Source: an uncultured Bacteroidales bacterium | Lineage (GTDB): Bacteria > Bacteroidota > Bacteroidia > Bacteroidales > Muribaculaceae | NCBI GenBank assembly: GCA_902776835.1 | Contig: CACYRK010000007.1 | Coordinates: 1 to 64,000 of the forward strand | Reading direction: 5' to 3' | Length of the DNA stretch: 64,000 nucleotides | Shown here: in pieces, positions 35,831 to 44,717 of the stretch | Layout: every line of letters starts with the position of its first letter | Numbering within the stretch: position 1 is the first letter of the stretch | Notes under the pieces: model-generated | What the model saw: only the letters and a program-made list of their open reading frames with translations | What the model was told of the DNA's origin: nothing | Database searches by the model: none | Position numbers and translations under genes: made by a program

Positions 35831-35858
35831 AAATTTCAATATAACAACAACTTATGTC

Positions 35859-37961
35859 ATGGCAACGAAACAACTCGTAACGGCCATTGTCGCTGTCATA
35901 GCCCTCAGCGCCGCTGCCAGTAGCGACTCGGTGAAAGTGGTAAAAGGGCAAGTGAGCGACTACTACATCCCTGTGGTTCAGCAATACACCGTCACCGGTG
36001 TTGTTACCGACCAAGAAGGCCATCCGCTTGAGGGAGCCACGGTGATGTGGCTCTACAGCCCGGCGCACAGCAACACCGACTCGCAGGGCCGCTACAGCCT
36101 CATCGCTACCGACACCGACCGCGACCTGTGCGTGCACTATCCCGGCATGGAACAGGCCATCGTCAGGCGCGAGGCCGCCGACCACCAGGTCGACATCACC
36201 ATGTGCATCAAGACACGAGCCAGCGTGGCCTTGCCGCGCCAGGCCGCCGTGGCCACACCGTGGTACGACCCGTCGCAACCCGGCACGAGCACCTATTGCA
36301 ACCCCATGAACATAAGTTACAATTACGAGCCGTTCAACCCCAACACCAAGCGCGGCGGCTCGTTTCGGTCGAGTGCCGACCCCATGGCGCTGACCTACAA
36401 GGGCGAGTGCTTTCTGTTCTCGACCAACCAGGGCGGTTTCCACACCAGCCGCAACCTTAGCGACTGGGACTTTGTCACCGCCACCTTCCAGCGCCACCCC
36501 ACCGACGACGACGAGTGCGCCCCGGCGGCTTGGGTGGTGGGCGACACACTGTTCTACACAGGCTCGACCTACGAGGGCATGCCCATCTGGTACACCACGC
36601 AGCCCAAGCAGGGCCGCTGGCGCCGTGCCATCGAGCGCAACACGTTGCCCACTTGGGACCCCTACGTCTTCCTTGACGACGACGGCAACCTCTACGAATA
36701 CTATGGCTCAAGCAACGAATATCCCGTGAAGGGTGTGCAGGTGAGCCGCTACGATTTCACGCCCATCAGCAAGATCCACGACTTGGTGCTGCTGCACCCC
36801 GAGGTCCACGGCTGGGAACGCTTCGGCATGAACAACGACGACGAGGTGACGCTAAAGCCCTTCATGGAAGGCTCTTACATGACCAAGCATGAGGGCAAAT
36901 ACTACTTTCAATACGGTGCTCCGGGCACCGAGTTCAAGGTGTATGCCGACGGCGTGTACGTTGGTGACTCGCCTCTGGGCCCGTTCACCTACCAGCGCCA
37001 CAACCCCATGAGTTACAAGCCCGGCGGTTTTGTGCAGGGCGTGGGTCATGGCGGCACGTGGGCCGATGCCAATGGCCGCTATTGGCACGTGGGCACCTGC
37101 ATGCTTTCGCTCAAGTACAAGTTTGAGCGCCGCATCGGCCTTTACCCCGTAGACTTCGACAAGGACGGCGTGATGTGGTGCAACACGGCCTTTGGCGACT
37201 ATCCTTGCTGGAACGCCGATGCCTCGGTGGACAGCCACACCCAGCGCTTCACGGGCTGGATGCTGCTGTCGTACGGCAAGCCGGCGACCACCTCGAGCAC
37301 CGACAGCACACTGCTTGCCAGCAGCCTCACCGATGAGGACATGCGCACCTATTGGAGCGCCGCCAGCGGCGACCCCGGCGAGTGGATCACCATCGACCTG
37401 CAGGGGATAAAGACGGTGCACGCCATCCAACTCAACTACTACGACCACCATGTGGTGCAGCACAATCGCGCCAGCGACATCTACCACCAGTATCGCATCT
37501 ATGCCAGCGCCGACGGCCAGCAGTGGACACTGGTGGTGGACAAGAGCGGCAACGACCGCGACGTGCCGCACGACTACGTGGAGTTGCGCCAGGGGCTCGA
37601 CACACGATTTATCAAGGTTGAGAACCTGCACATGCCCTCGGGCGGCTACTTCTGCCTGAGCGATGTGCGCATCTTTGGCAACGCACCCGGCAAGGCCCCA
37701 GCGGCCGTCAAAGGCTTCAAAGTGAACCGCGACCGCAACGACGACCGCAATGCCATGATTTCGTGGCAGGCTGTGCCGGGGGCCTACGGCTACAACGTGT
37801 ACTACGGCATCGCTCCCGACAAACTTTACCACTGCATCACCGTGAATGGCGAGTGCAGTTACGACATGCGCGGGCTGGACCGCGGCACAACCTATTATTT
37901 TGCCATCGAGGCCTTAGGCGAGACGGGCCGCAGCGCGATGTCGGGCATTATAACTCAATAA
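35859..37961 (+). CDS. GH43-like glycosidase with F5/8 and Fn3 domains
   Basis: 700 residues. After a signal peptide, residues about 44-118 are a CarboxypepD_reg-like domain. The five-bladed propeller catalytic domain (about 145-450) shows the expected acidic trio: D174 (SADPMAL), D267 (TWDPYVF) and E337 (FMEGSYM). A discoidin/F5-8-type domain (about 455-575, PGEWITIDLQGIKTVHAIQL) and a fibronectin III-like domain (about 610-700) follow. GH43 enzymes usually remove arabinose, xylose or galactose units; the substrate here is not clear, and this branch may differ. It belongs to the PUL operon after a stem-loop. Confidence 0.8.
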   Translation: MATKQLVTAIVAVIALSAAASSDSVKVVKGQVSDYYIPVVQQYTVTGVVTDQEGHPLEGATVMWLYSPAHSNTDSQGRYSLIATDTDRDLCVHYPGMEQAIVRREAADHQVDITMCIKTRASVALPRQAAVATPWYDPSQPGTSTYCNPMNISYNYEPFNPNTKRGGSFRSSADPMALTYKGECFLFSTNQGGFHTSRNLSDWDFVTATFQRHPTDDDECAPAAWVVGDTLFYTGSTYEGMPIWYTTQPKQGRWRRAIERNTLPTWDPYVFLDDDGNLYEYYGSSNEYPVKGVQVSRYDFTPISKIHDLVLLHPEVHGWERFGMNNDDEVTLKPFMEGSYMTKHEGKYYFQYGAPGTEFKVYADGVYVGDSPLGPFTYQRHNPMSYKPGGFVQGVGHGGTWADANGRYWHVGTCMLSLKYKFERRIGLYPVDFDKDGVMWCNTAFGDYPCWNADASVDSHTQRFTGWMLLSYGKPATTSSTDSTLLASSLTDEDMRTYWSAASGDPGEWITIDLQGIKTVHAIQLNYYDHHVVQHNRASDIYHQYRIYASADGQQWTLVVDKSGNDRDVPHDYVELRQGLDTRFIKVENLHMPSGGYFCLSDVRIFGNAPGKAPAAVKGFKVNRDRNDDRNAMISWQAVPGAYGYNVYYGIAPDKLYHCITVNGECSYDMRGLDRGTTYYFAIEALGETGRSAMSGIITQ

Positions 37962-37983
37962 TACATCCTAAATCTGCACTGTC

Positions 37984-39354
37984 ATGAAACGCATCGCAAT
38001 ATTTCTTTTTGCCGCACTTGCCACTCTCGTGGCTTGCAAATCGTCGAACAACAATGCCATCGACGAGCCCACCCCACCCTCTCCACCTCAAGCCGAGGTG
38101 CGCCCGTCGCAATTTGCGAGCGACGACGCCCTGCTCGACTACATCGAGAAGGTGCACTTCAACTACATGTGGGATGGGGCCGAACCCACCTCGGGTCTTG
38201 CCCGCGAGCGCATCCATCTCGACAACAACTACCCCCAGAACGACCGCGACGTGGTGACCACTGGCGGAAGCGGCTTTGGCATCGCCGGCCTGCTGGCAGC
38301 CTGTGAGCGTGGTTTCATCACACGCCAGGCGTGCCTGCAGCGTCTCACCACCATCGTCGACTACCTGGCGCGTGCCGACCGCTTTCATGGCGTGTGGCCG
38401 CACTGGCTCTACGGCCCGAGCGGCAAGGTGAAGCCATTTGGCCAGAAGGACAACGGCGGCGACCTGGTGGAGAGTTGCTTCCTCATGCAGGGTCTGCTGT
38501 GCGCTCGCCAGTACTTCAACGGCACGAGCGACGCCGAGCGCGCTCTGGTGGAAAAAATCAACGCGCTGTGGCACGCCATGGAGTTCGACTGGTACACCCG
38601 CGGCGGCCAAGAAGTGATTTACTGGCACTGGTCGCCCGACTATGGCTGGGAGATGAACTTCCCGCTGGAGGGCTACAACGAGTGCCTGATTGTATACATA
38701 TTAGCGGCAGCATCGCCCACGCACTCGGTGCCCGCAGCGTGCTACCACAAGGGCTGGGCCCGCAGCGGCGGCATCAAGAGCACCGCGGCACCTTTTGGCT
38801 TGCCGTTAGAAGTTAAGCACAACGGCGCCGAATACACCGGCGGACCGCTATTCTGGGCGCACTACAGTTGGATTGGCCTCGACCCGCGCAACCTCAAGGA
38901 CGAATATGCCAACTACTGGAACGTGGTGCGCAACCATGCACTAAGCAACTATCAGTACTGTGTCACCAACCCGAAACAATACAAGGGCTATGGCCCCGAC
39001 TGCTGGGGCCTCACCGCCAGTTATTCGACGGTGGGCTACAGCGCGCACTGCCCCGGCAACGACCTGGGCGTGATTACCCCCACGGCAGCGCTGTCGTCGA
39101 TGCCTTACACGCCCGAGCAGTCGATGGCTGCCCTGAAGGGCTTCTACGCGCAGGGCGAGTGGATTTGGGGAAAATATGGCTTCTACGATGCCTTTTCACC
39201 GCAAACCCGCTGGACCGTGCCACACTATCTTGCCATCGACCAATGCACCATTGCGCCGATGATTGAGAATTACCGCACCGGACTGCTGTGGCGGCTGTTT
39301 ATGAGTTGCCCCGAGGTGCAGCAAGGACTCACCAACCTGGGATTCACATATTAA
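37984..39354 (+). CDS. Glucoamylase-family / GH144-like lipoprotein
   Basis: 456 residues, lipoprotein (Cys18 after TLVA). The single catalytic domain is an alpha/alpha barrel of the Glycoamylase family (PF10091), with blocks FNYMWDGAEPTSGLARER, TTGGSGFGIAGLLAACERG, YWHWSPDYGWEMNFPLEGYNE in part (WHWSPDYGWEMNF), GPLFWAHYSWIGLDPR and YGPDCWGLTASY. Characterised relatives include GH144 endo-beta-1,2-glucanases of Bacteroidetes. It starts 22 bp after the GH43-like gene and 38 bp before the GH3 gene, so it probably acts on the same glycan. Confidence 0.82.
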   Translation: MKRIAIFLFAALATLVACKSSNNNAIDEPTPPSPPQAEVRPSQFASDDALLDYIEKVHFNYMWDGAEPTSGLARERIHLDNNYPQNDRDVVTTGGSGFGIAGLLAACERGFITRQACLQRLTTIVDYLARADRFHGVWPHWLYGPSGKVKPFGQKDNGGDLVESCFLMQGLLCARQYFNGTSDAERALVEKINALWHAMEFDWYTRGGQEVIYWHWSPDYGWEMNFPLEGYNECLIVYILAAASPTHSVPAACYHKGWARSGGIKSTAAPFGLPLEVKHNGAEYTGGPLFWAHYSWIGLDPRNLKDEYANYWNVVRNHALSNYQYCVTNPKQYKGYGPDCWGLTASYSTVGYSAHCPGNDLGVITPTAALSSMPYTPEQSMAALKGFYAQGEWIWGKYGFYDAFSPQTRWTVPHYLAIDQCTIAPMIENYRTGLLWRLFMSCPEVQQGLTNLGFTY

Positions 39355-39392
39355 TCTAAATCGATAATAATCAACACAAAACATAATATTTT

Positions 39393-41669
39393 ATGAAATT
39401 ACGCAACCTATTATTGACTTTAGCGCTGGGTGCCTGCGCACTCAATACCAGCGCGTCGAGCGACCCAGCCATGGACCGCTACATCGACGACCTGATGAGT
39501 AAAATGACGCTTCGTGAGAAACTCGGACAACTCAATCTGCCCGTAACCGGCGACATCATCACCGGAACGGCCATGAGCAGCGACATCGCCGGCAAAATCA
39601 AGGCTGGCGAGGTGGGCGGACTTTTCAACCTCAAGGGTGTGGAGAAAATCCGCGAGGTGCAGCGCATCGCTGTGGAGCAGAGCCGCTTGGGCATTCCTCT
39701 GATTTTCGGCATGGACGTGATTCATGGCTATGAGACGGTGTTCCCCATCCCGTTTGCCATGTCGATGAGTTGGGACATGGAAGCCATCCGCAACTCGGCT
39801 CGCATTGCCGCTGTAGAGTCGACGGCCGACGGTATCTGCTGGACATTCAGCCCGATGGTGGACGTGTGCCGTGAGCCCCGTTGGGGCCGCATGAGCGAAG
39901 GCTCGGGCGAGGACCCCTACCTGGGCAGTGAGATTTGCCGCGCCATGGTTGAGGGTTATCAAGGTGCCGACCTGGCCAGTCCCACCACCATGATGTCGTG
40001 CATCAAGCACTTCGCATTGTACGGTGCCCCCGAGGGCGGCCGCGACTACAACACTGTAGACATGAGCCATGTGCGCATGTTCAACGAGTATTTCCCGCCC
40101 TACAAGGCCGGAGCCGATGCTGGCGCTGGGTCGTTTATGACCTCGTTTAACACGGTTGACTACATCCCTGCCACGGCCAACCGCTGGCTGATGACCGACG
40201 TGCTGCGTGGCATGTGGGGCTTCGACGGCTTTGTGGTCACCGACTATACCGCTATCAGCGAAATGATTAACCACGGCATGGGAGACCTGCAACAAGTGTC
40301 GGCCCTGGCGCTTAACGCCGGTACCGATATGGACATGGTTGCCGACGGCTTCCTGGGCACATTAGAGCAATCGCTTAACGAGGGCAAAGTTACGATGCAA
40401 GCCATCGACCAGGCCTGCCGCCGCATCCTCGAGGCAAAATACAAATTGGGCCTCTTCAGCGACCCCTACCGCTATCTCGACGTCAACCGCGCTAAGCGCG
40501 ACATCTTCACCGCCGAGCACCGCGCCGAGGCCCGTCGCGTGGCCACAGAGACCTTTGTGCTGCTGGAGAACCGCGACAACGTGTTGCCACTGACCAAGCA
40601 GGGCACCATAGCCCTCGTGGGCCCGCTGGCCAACACGCGCGCCAATATGCCCGGCACATGGAGCGTGGCAGCCACCAGCGAGCGTTACAGCACGCTGCTC
40701 GAGGCCATGCAACGTGCCACCGAAGGCAAGGCCAACGTGCTCTACGCCAAGGGCTGCAACGTGTGCTACGACGCCGAGTTGGAGAAGAACTCCACCATGT
40801 TTGGCCGCGAGATGCGCGACGAGCGCGACCCGCAGGTGATGCGCGACGAGGCCGTGGCCATCGCTCGCCAGGCCGACGTGATTGTTGCCGCCATGGGTGA
40901 GCCCAGCGAGATGAGCGGCGAGTGCAGCAGTCGCTCGCAACTCACCATCCTCGACGCACAGAAAGACCTTCTCGAGGCACTCATCGCCACCGGAAAGCCC
41001 ATCGTGCTGCTCAACTTCTCGGGCCGCACAACGGTGATGAATTGGGAGAAAGAGAACATCCCCACCATCCTCAATGTGTGGTTTGGTGGCAGTGAGGCCG
41101 CCGACGCCATTTGCGACGTGATTTTCGGCGATGTCACCCCCAGCGGCCACCTAAGCGCCAGCATGCCTCGCAACGAGGGCCAAATTCCCGTCTATTACAA
41201 CCATCTGAACACTGGCCGTCCGCTGCAGGGCAAGACCTTCCAGAAATTCCAAAGCAACTATCTGGATGTGCCCAACGACCCGCTGTATCCATTTGGCTAC
41301 GGCCTGAGTTACACCACCTTCGACTACGGCCAACTCGCGCTGAGTTCGCCCATTTTGAGCCGCAACGGCAGCATCACGGCCACTGTTACAGTGACCAACA
41401 CCGGCAACTGCGACGGCGCCGAGGTGGTTCAACTCTACGTCCGCGACATGGTGGGCAGCATCGCACGCCCAGTGAGTGAGTTGAAGGACTTCAAGCGCAT
41501 CTTCCTCAAAGCCGGCGAAACGCAGACGGTGACCTTCACCATCACGGCCGACAAACTCAAGTTCTACGACAACGACCTGCGCTACGACTGCGAGCCCGGC
41601 GACTTCCAACTTATGGTGGGCCGCAACAGCGCCGACGTGCAGACCTTGCCGTTCACTCTCACCAACTAA
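39393..41669 (+). CDS. bglX: GH3 beta-glucosidase (BglX-like)
   Basis: 758 residues with a signal peptide ending near SASS. The GH3 N-terminal barrel carries the substrate block GMDVIHGYETVFPIP and EPRWGRMSEGSGEDPYLGS in part (GRMSEGSGEDPYL), and the nucleophile D284 in FVVTDYTAI. The alpha/beta sandwich follows (about 400-600), then a C-terminal Fn3-like domain. It should release glucose from beta-glucosides in the periplasm. Paired with the GH144-like enzyme, sophoro-oligosaccharides are a possible substrate. Last gene of the PUL operon, followed by a terminator. Confidence 0.94.
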   Translation: MKLRNLLLTLALGACALNTSASSDPAMDRYIDDLMSKMTLREKLGQLNLPVTGDIITGTAMSSDIAGKIKAGEVGGLFNLKGVEKIREVQRIAVEQSRLGIPLIFGMDVIHGYETVFPIPFAMSMSWDMEAIRNSARIAAVESTADGICWTFSPMVDVCREPRWGRMSEGSGEDPYLGSEICRAMVEGYQGADLASPTTMMSCIKHFALYGAPEGGRDYNTVDMSHVRMFNEYFPPYKAGADAGAGSFMTSFNTVDYIPATANRWLMTDVLRGMWGFDGFVVTDYTAISEMINHGMGDLQQVSALALNAGTDMDMVADGFLGTLEQSLNEGKVTMQAIDQACRRILEAKYKLGLFSDPYRYLDVNRAKRDIFTAEHRAEARRVATETFVLLENRDNVLPLTKQGTIALVGPLANTRANMPGTWSVAATSERYSTLLEAMQRATEGKANVLYAKGCNVCYDAELEKNSTMFGREMRDERDPQVMRDEAVAIARQADVIVAAMGEPSEMSGECSSRSQLTILDAQKDLLEALIATGKPIVLLNFSGRTTVMNWEKENIPTILNVWFGGSEAADAICDVIFGDVTPSGHLSASMPRNEGQIPVYYNHLNTGRPLQGKTFQKFQSNYLDVPNDPLYPFGYGLSYTTFDYGQLALSSPILSRNGSITATVTVTNTGNCDGAEVVQLYVRDMVGSIARPVSELKDFKRIFLKAGETQTVTFTITADKLKFYDNDLRYDCEPGDFQLMVGRNSADVQTLPFTLTN

Positions 41670-41686
41670 TCACATTATTTACTCAA

Positions 41687-41721
41687 GCAAAAAGGTGGCC
41701 CTGCGGGGTCACCTTTTTTGC
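41687..41721 (+). terminator. Terminator at the end of the PUL operon
   Basis: AAAAAGGTG (41689-41697 region) pairs with CACCTTTTTT (41710-41719) around a GC-rich inner stem and is followed by T residues within the stem end. Confidence 0.85.
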
Positions 41722-41770
41722 GCTATTAATTATGGCTTTAACAACTTATAGCATTTATAGTTTTTGGGGG

Positions 41771-42664
41771 TTATGCGATTACGTCGTCGACGGGGTCGTC
41801 GGTGGGCCAGGACTCTGAGGCTTGCTCTTCCTCTACGGGCCAGGACTCCTCGGGCCACGACTCTGAAGCCTGCTCTTCTTCCTCGGGCCACGACTCGCTG
41901 GGCTGGTTGTCGGCAATCACTGAGTCGTTCTCATCTACGGGCCACGACTCCTCGGGCTGCTCGTCGTTGCTTGCCAGCAGTTCCTCGTTCTCCTTAACGT
42001 CAAGGGTATCGACTACATTGTCGGCCTCTACGGGCATCTCAGCCACACCGTCGTCAAGAACTATGATGTCGTCGGTGGGAGTCTCGCCCTCGGCTATGAG
42101 TCGTGCCATGAGTTCCTGGTCGTCGATGTGGTCGAAAGCGTCGGCATAACTGATGGTCTCCAGCGGATTGGTTTGGTCGAAGAACGCATATTCACCCTCT
42201 TCGTTGGCAATCACGTCAAACACCTCGTCGTGGTCGATGTCGTACATGTAATAATACTGCTCGGTCACCGGCTCTTGCACTACGGCGTAAGCCACCATTT
42301 CGCCATTAATCTCGGTGTGGCCCATGTCCACCACCTTCAGGTTGTTGATGGTGATGAAGTCCTCGCGCTCGGGCTCGGGTTCCTCGTTGTTCTTCTCCTC
42401 AATCTTGACCTGCTCTTTTACCACCACCTTGACCTCGGTCGGGGTTTCGGGGGTCTCGGGCTCGGTGGGTTCCTCGGGCTCTGCCGACTGGAGTCCGATG
42501 TTGTTCAATGCGTAAGCCACTCCTGCTCCTCCGGCTGCCGAGGCAAGCACTGCGCCTCCGATGGCTGCTAAACGTGCACGGCTGTTGCCACTCGTGTTCT
42601 CGTTCATCTCGGTGTTCATCTCTTGATTCAACTCGGTGTTGAAAGTGTTGTTGTTCGTTTCCAT
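41771..42664 (-). CDS. Acidic membrane-linked protein with C-terminal ESWP repeats
   Basis: 297 residues. An Asn/Glu-rich N-terminus (1-30) precedes one hydrophobic Gly/Ala-rich helix (about 31-53, AAIGGAVLASAAGGAGVAYAL). A long Glu/Pro/Thr linker and a beta-rich central domain (about 100-165, TINNLKVVDMGHTEINGEM) come next. The last 65 residues hold five ESWP units separated by acidic spacers (PEESWPVDEND, SESWPEEEEQ, SESWPEESWPVEEEQ, SESWPTDD). The DNA in 41800-41965 is correspondingly repetitive. I do not recognise the family. It resembles other Bacteroidales repeat proteins of unknown role. Single gene with a good promoter upstream. Confidence 0.7.
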   Translation of the reverse strand: METNNNTFNTELNQEMNTEMNENTSGNSRARLAAIGGAVLASAAGGAGVAYALNNIGLQSAEPEEPTEPETPETPTEVKVVVKEQVKIEEKNNEEPEPEREDFITINNLKVVDMGHTEINGEMVAYAVVQEPVTEQYYYMYDIDHDEVFDVIANEEGEYAFFDQTNPLETISYADAFDHIDDQELMARLIAEGETPTDDIIVLDDGVAEMPVEADNVVDTLDVKENEELLASNDEQPEESWPVDENDSVIADNQPSESWPEEEEQASESWPEESWPVEEEQASESWPTDDPVDDVIA

Positions 42665-42710
42665 TGTTGTAGTGTTTTATGTGTGAATAATTTTGTTTCT
42701 GATTACATTG

Positions 42711-42743
42711 CAAAATTACAACCGCGCGAGTAGCGTTTGCAAA
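42711..42743 (-). promoter_or_regulatory. Promoter of the ESWP-repeat gene
   Basis: On the minus strand TTTG (42740-42743), 21 nt, TAATTTTG (42711-42718). Confidence 0.6.
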
Positions 42744-42832
42744 TTTTTTCGCACATAGCATGTGAGTGTGCCGCTATTTCTCACGAAAGAGCGGGGTTGG
42801 CGCCACCAATCGACGCAACGTGGCCGTCAAGG

Positions 42833-42881
42833 GCAAAAACGAGCGACGGCCCGCAAGCATTTAGTCGCCTGCGGGCCGTCG
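42833..42881 (-). terminator. Terminator of the RND efflux operon
   Basis: CGACGGCCCGCA (42844-42855) pairs with TGCGGGCCGTCG (42870-42881). On the minus strand the stem is followed by CTCGTTTTTG, consistent with termination after the TolC-like gene. Confidence 0.75.
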
Positions 42882-42915
42882 ATCAATCGTTATTTCGGCT
42901 GATTACACGCGGCAA

Positions 42916-44301
42916 TCAGCGTGTGCCGCCACCGAGCGCGATGTACAGGGCAATGATGGCCTGTGCGCCGTTATACATATTGGTTGCCTCGTTGAGTTGC
43001 GCGCTCAGCAGGCTCTCCTGTGCGGTGAGCACCTCGAGGTAACTTGCCTTGCCGTTATCCATGAGTTCGTGGGTGCCACTGTAGGCATCCCGCAGCACCT
43101 CCACCTGACGATGATAATAGGTGTGCTTCTCGACGGCGGCCTGGCAGTCGGCCAGTGCCTCGTTTACCTGGCTGCCGGCATCGATGACGGTCTGCACATA
43201 GCGGTTCATGAGGTCTTCCTGTGCCAGTTTGTTGATTTTCAGGTTGGCCTTTAACTTGCCTTGCGCATAGATGGGCTGTGCGAGCGAAGCCACGGCGTTG
43301 AGGAGTATCTTTCCGGGATTCACCACTGCTCCGCCGGCGCTATTGGTCCACCCCACCACACCTTGCAGGCTGAGCGACGGATAGAACGCGGCGCGAGCGG
43401 CCTGGGTGTTGTAGAATGCCTCGGCCATGGCGAGGTCGGCGAGCCGCACATCGGGACGATATTGCAGCAGCAATGCCGGCACACCAGTGTCGAAACGTCG
43501 CGGCAGGGAGTAACGTCCCAAGCGACTGCGCTTGATGTGCTGCGGCGGTATGGCCAGCAGGCGGCACAGTGAGTTCTCCACCTGGCGAATGCTGCGGCGT
43601 GTGTCGACAATCGACGTCTTCACGCTCAGGTACGACGACTCCATCTGGTTGACGGCTGTGGAATAGGACTTACCGTTCTCCCAAAGGATTTTTTGCGTCA
43701 CCAGCGACACGTTCCACAGGCTGTCGGTTGCGCTGAGGATTTCCAGTTGCTGGTCGAGCAGGAGCAAGGTGCTGTACTGCTGAGCCACAGCCGACACAAT
43801 GTTAGCACGCACGGCTTGCTCTCGCACTTGAGCCTGCATGAGCACGGCCTCGGATTTGCGCTTTTGGTCCTTTATTGATCCGAAAGCGTCGATGTCCCAG
43901 TTGACCTGCAGCGGCAGGTTATAAGTCTTGCTGGGCTTGCTGCCGCCAAAAGACGAGATTGAGGCCGACGGCGAGAAATACACCGATGGGAAAAAGGCCT
44001 GCTTAGCGGCTTCGAGCGATGCCTCGGACTGCTCGATGGCAATGCGCGCCGAGTTCACATCGGTGTTGCGCATCAGTGCGGTGTCGATGAGTTGCTGCAG
44101 CAGCGGGTCGATGAAAAACTCACGCCACGACAGCAGAGCCACCGATGCACTGTCGTCGCCCAGGACGACGTCGGCGCCGTAAATATCGGCGGGAATCGTG
44201 GCTTGCGACTCGTACTCGCCATGTAAACTCTTGAAGGTGTCGCATGCCATCATCGACAGTGCCGCCACACCTATTATTAATAATCTAAATGTTGCCTTCA
44301 T
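42916..44301 (-). CDS. RND efflux outer-membrane factor (TolC/OprM-like lipoprotein)
   Basis: 461 residues. Lipobox SMMAC with Cys20. Two outer-membrane-efflux repeats (about 60-250 and 265-455) each contain long coiled helices and a beta hairpin; the blocks WREFFIDPLLQQLIDTAL in part (FFIDPLLQQLI), QYRPDVRLAD and NGKASYLEVLTAQESLL are family signatures. It forms the trimeric outer-membrane duct of a tripartite pump with the two upstream genes. A 417-bp gap holding a pseudogene and hairpins separates it from the pump gene, so it may have extra control. Confidence 0.93.
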   Translation of the reverse strand: MKATFRLLIIGVAALSMMACDTFKSLHGEYESQATIPADIYGADVVLGDDSASVALLSWREFFIDPLLQQLIDTALMRNTDVNSARIAIEQSEASLEAAKQAFFPSVYFSPSASISSFGGSKPSKTYNLPLQVNWDIDAFGSIKDQKRKSEAVLMQAQVREQAVRANIVSAVAQQYSTLLLLDQQLEILSATDSLWNVSLVTQKILWENGKSYSTAVNQMESSYLSVKTSIVDTRRSIRQVENSLCRLLAIPPQHIKRSRLGRYSLPRRFDTGVPALLLQYRPDVRLADLAMAEAFYNTQAARAAFYPSLSLQGVVGWTNSAGGAVVNPGKILLNAVASLAQPIYAQGKLKANLKINKLAQEDLMNRYVQTVIDAGSQVNEALADCQAAVEKHTYYHRQVEVLRDAYSGTHELMDNGKASYLEVLTAQESLLSAQLNEATNMYNGAQAIIALYIALGGGTR

Positions 44302-44344
44302 ACGCTTTCTGTATTCTCAACCGTGAGGTCGTCGTTATTTTCTA

Positions 44345-44415
44345 CATCAGGTGAATGTCCTGATGATGACCGCAACCTTTACGCTTGTTAAATGTTACGA
44401 CGGTTGCGGTCATCA
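44345..44415. repeat. Two hairpins between the pseudogene and the TolC-like gene
   Basis: CATCAGG/CCTGATG (44345-44351, 44359-44365) and TGATGACCGCAACC/GGTTGCGGTCATCA (44364-44377, 44402-44415). They lie in the minus-strand transcript just upstream of the TolC-like start and could attenuate its expression or be a decayed terminator. Confidence 0.6.
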
Positions 44416-44436
44416 ACAGAACTTCTTTATTGAGGA

Positions 44437-44684
44437 CTATTTCAGAATCTTCTTACCATTCTCGATATATAATCCCTTCTCAGGCTTGCCGCTGAGCACG
44501 CGTCCAAACACATCGTAGTATTGAACAGCGCAGGGTCTACATTGCCTTCACTGAACGTCACGGGCTGTGCCTTCAGCCTGCTGCTGTCGGTCGGCGCAGT
44601 CGTGATGTCGCTTTGGTCCATTCTCTGAGCATATACAGACCAGATAGTCAGGGCCATTAGCATGAATGTAAAAAAATTTTTCAT
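44437..44684 (-). pseudogene. Frameshifted remnant of a secreted protein with C-terminal sorting motif
   Basis: The minus-strand frame from 44684 encodes a signal peptide (MKNFFTFMLMALTIWSVYA) and about 35 more residues, then runs out of frame and stops at 44442. In another frame, ending at TAG 44437-44439, the DNA reads VQYYDVFGRVLSGKPEKG followed by LYIENGKKILK, a typical Bacteroidales C-terminal sorting-type tail. A single small indel between about 44520 and 44560 explains this. Even if repaired, the protein would be only about 82 residues, so a large internal deletion has probably also occurred. Confidence 0.7.
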
Positions 44685-44717
44685 TATCTATCGTTTTTAA
44701 AAATAATCTTATGTGAT

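Noticed and set aside
42734..42915. Possible small gene between the ESWP-repeat gene and the efflux operon
   Set aside because: Frames are short and lack a start with a ribosome site; the region is explained by a promoter and a terminator hairpin.
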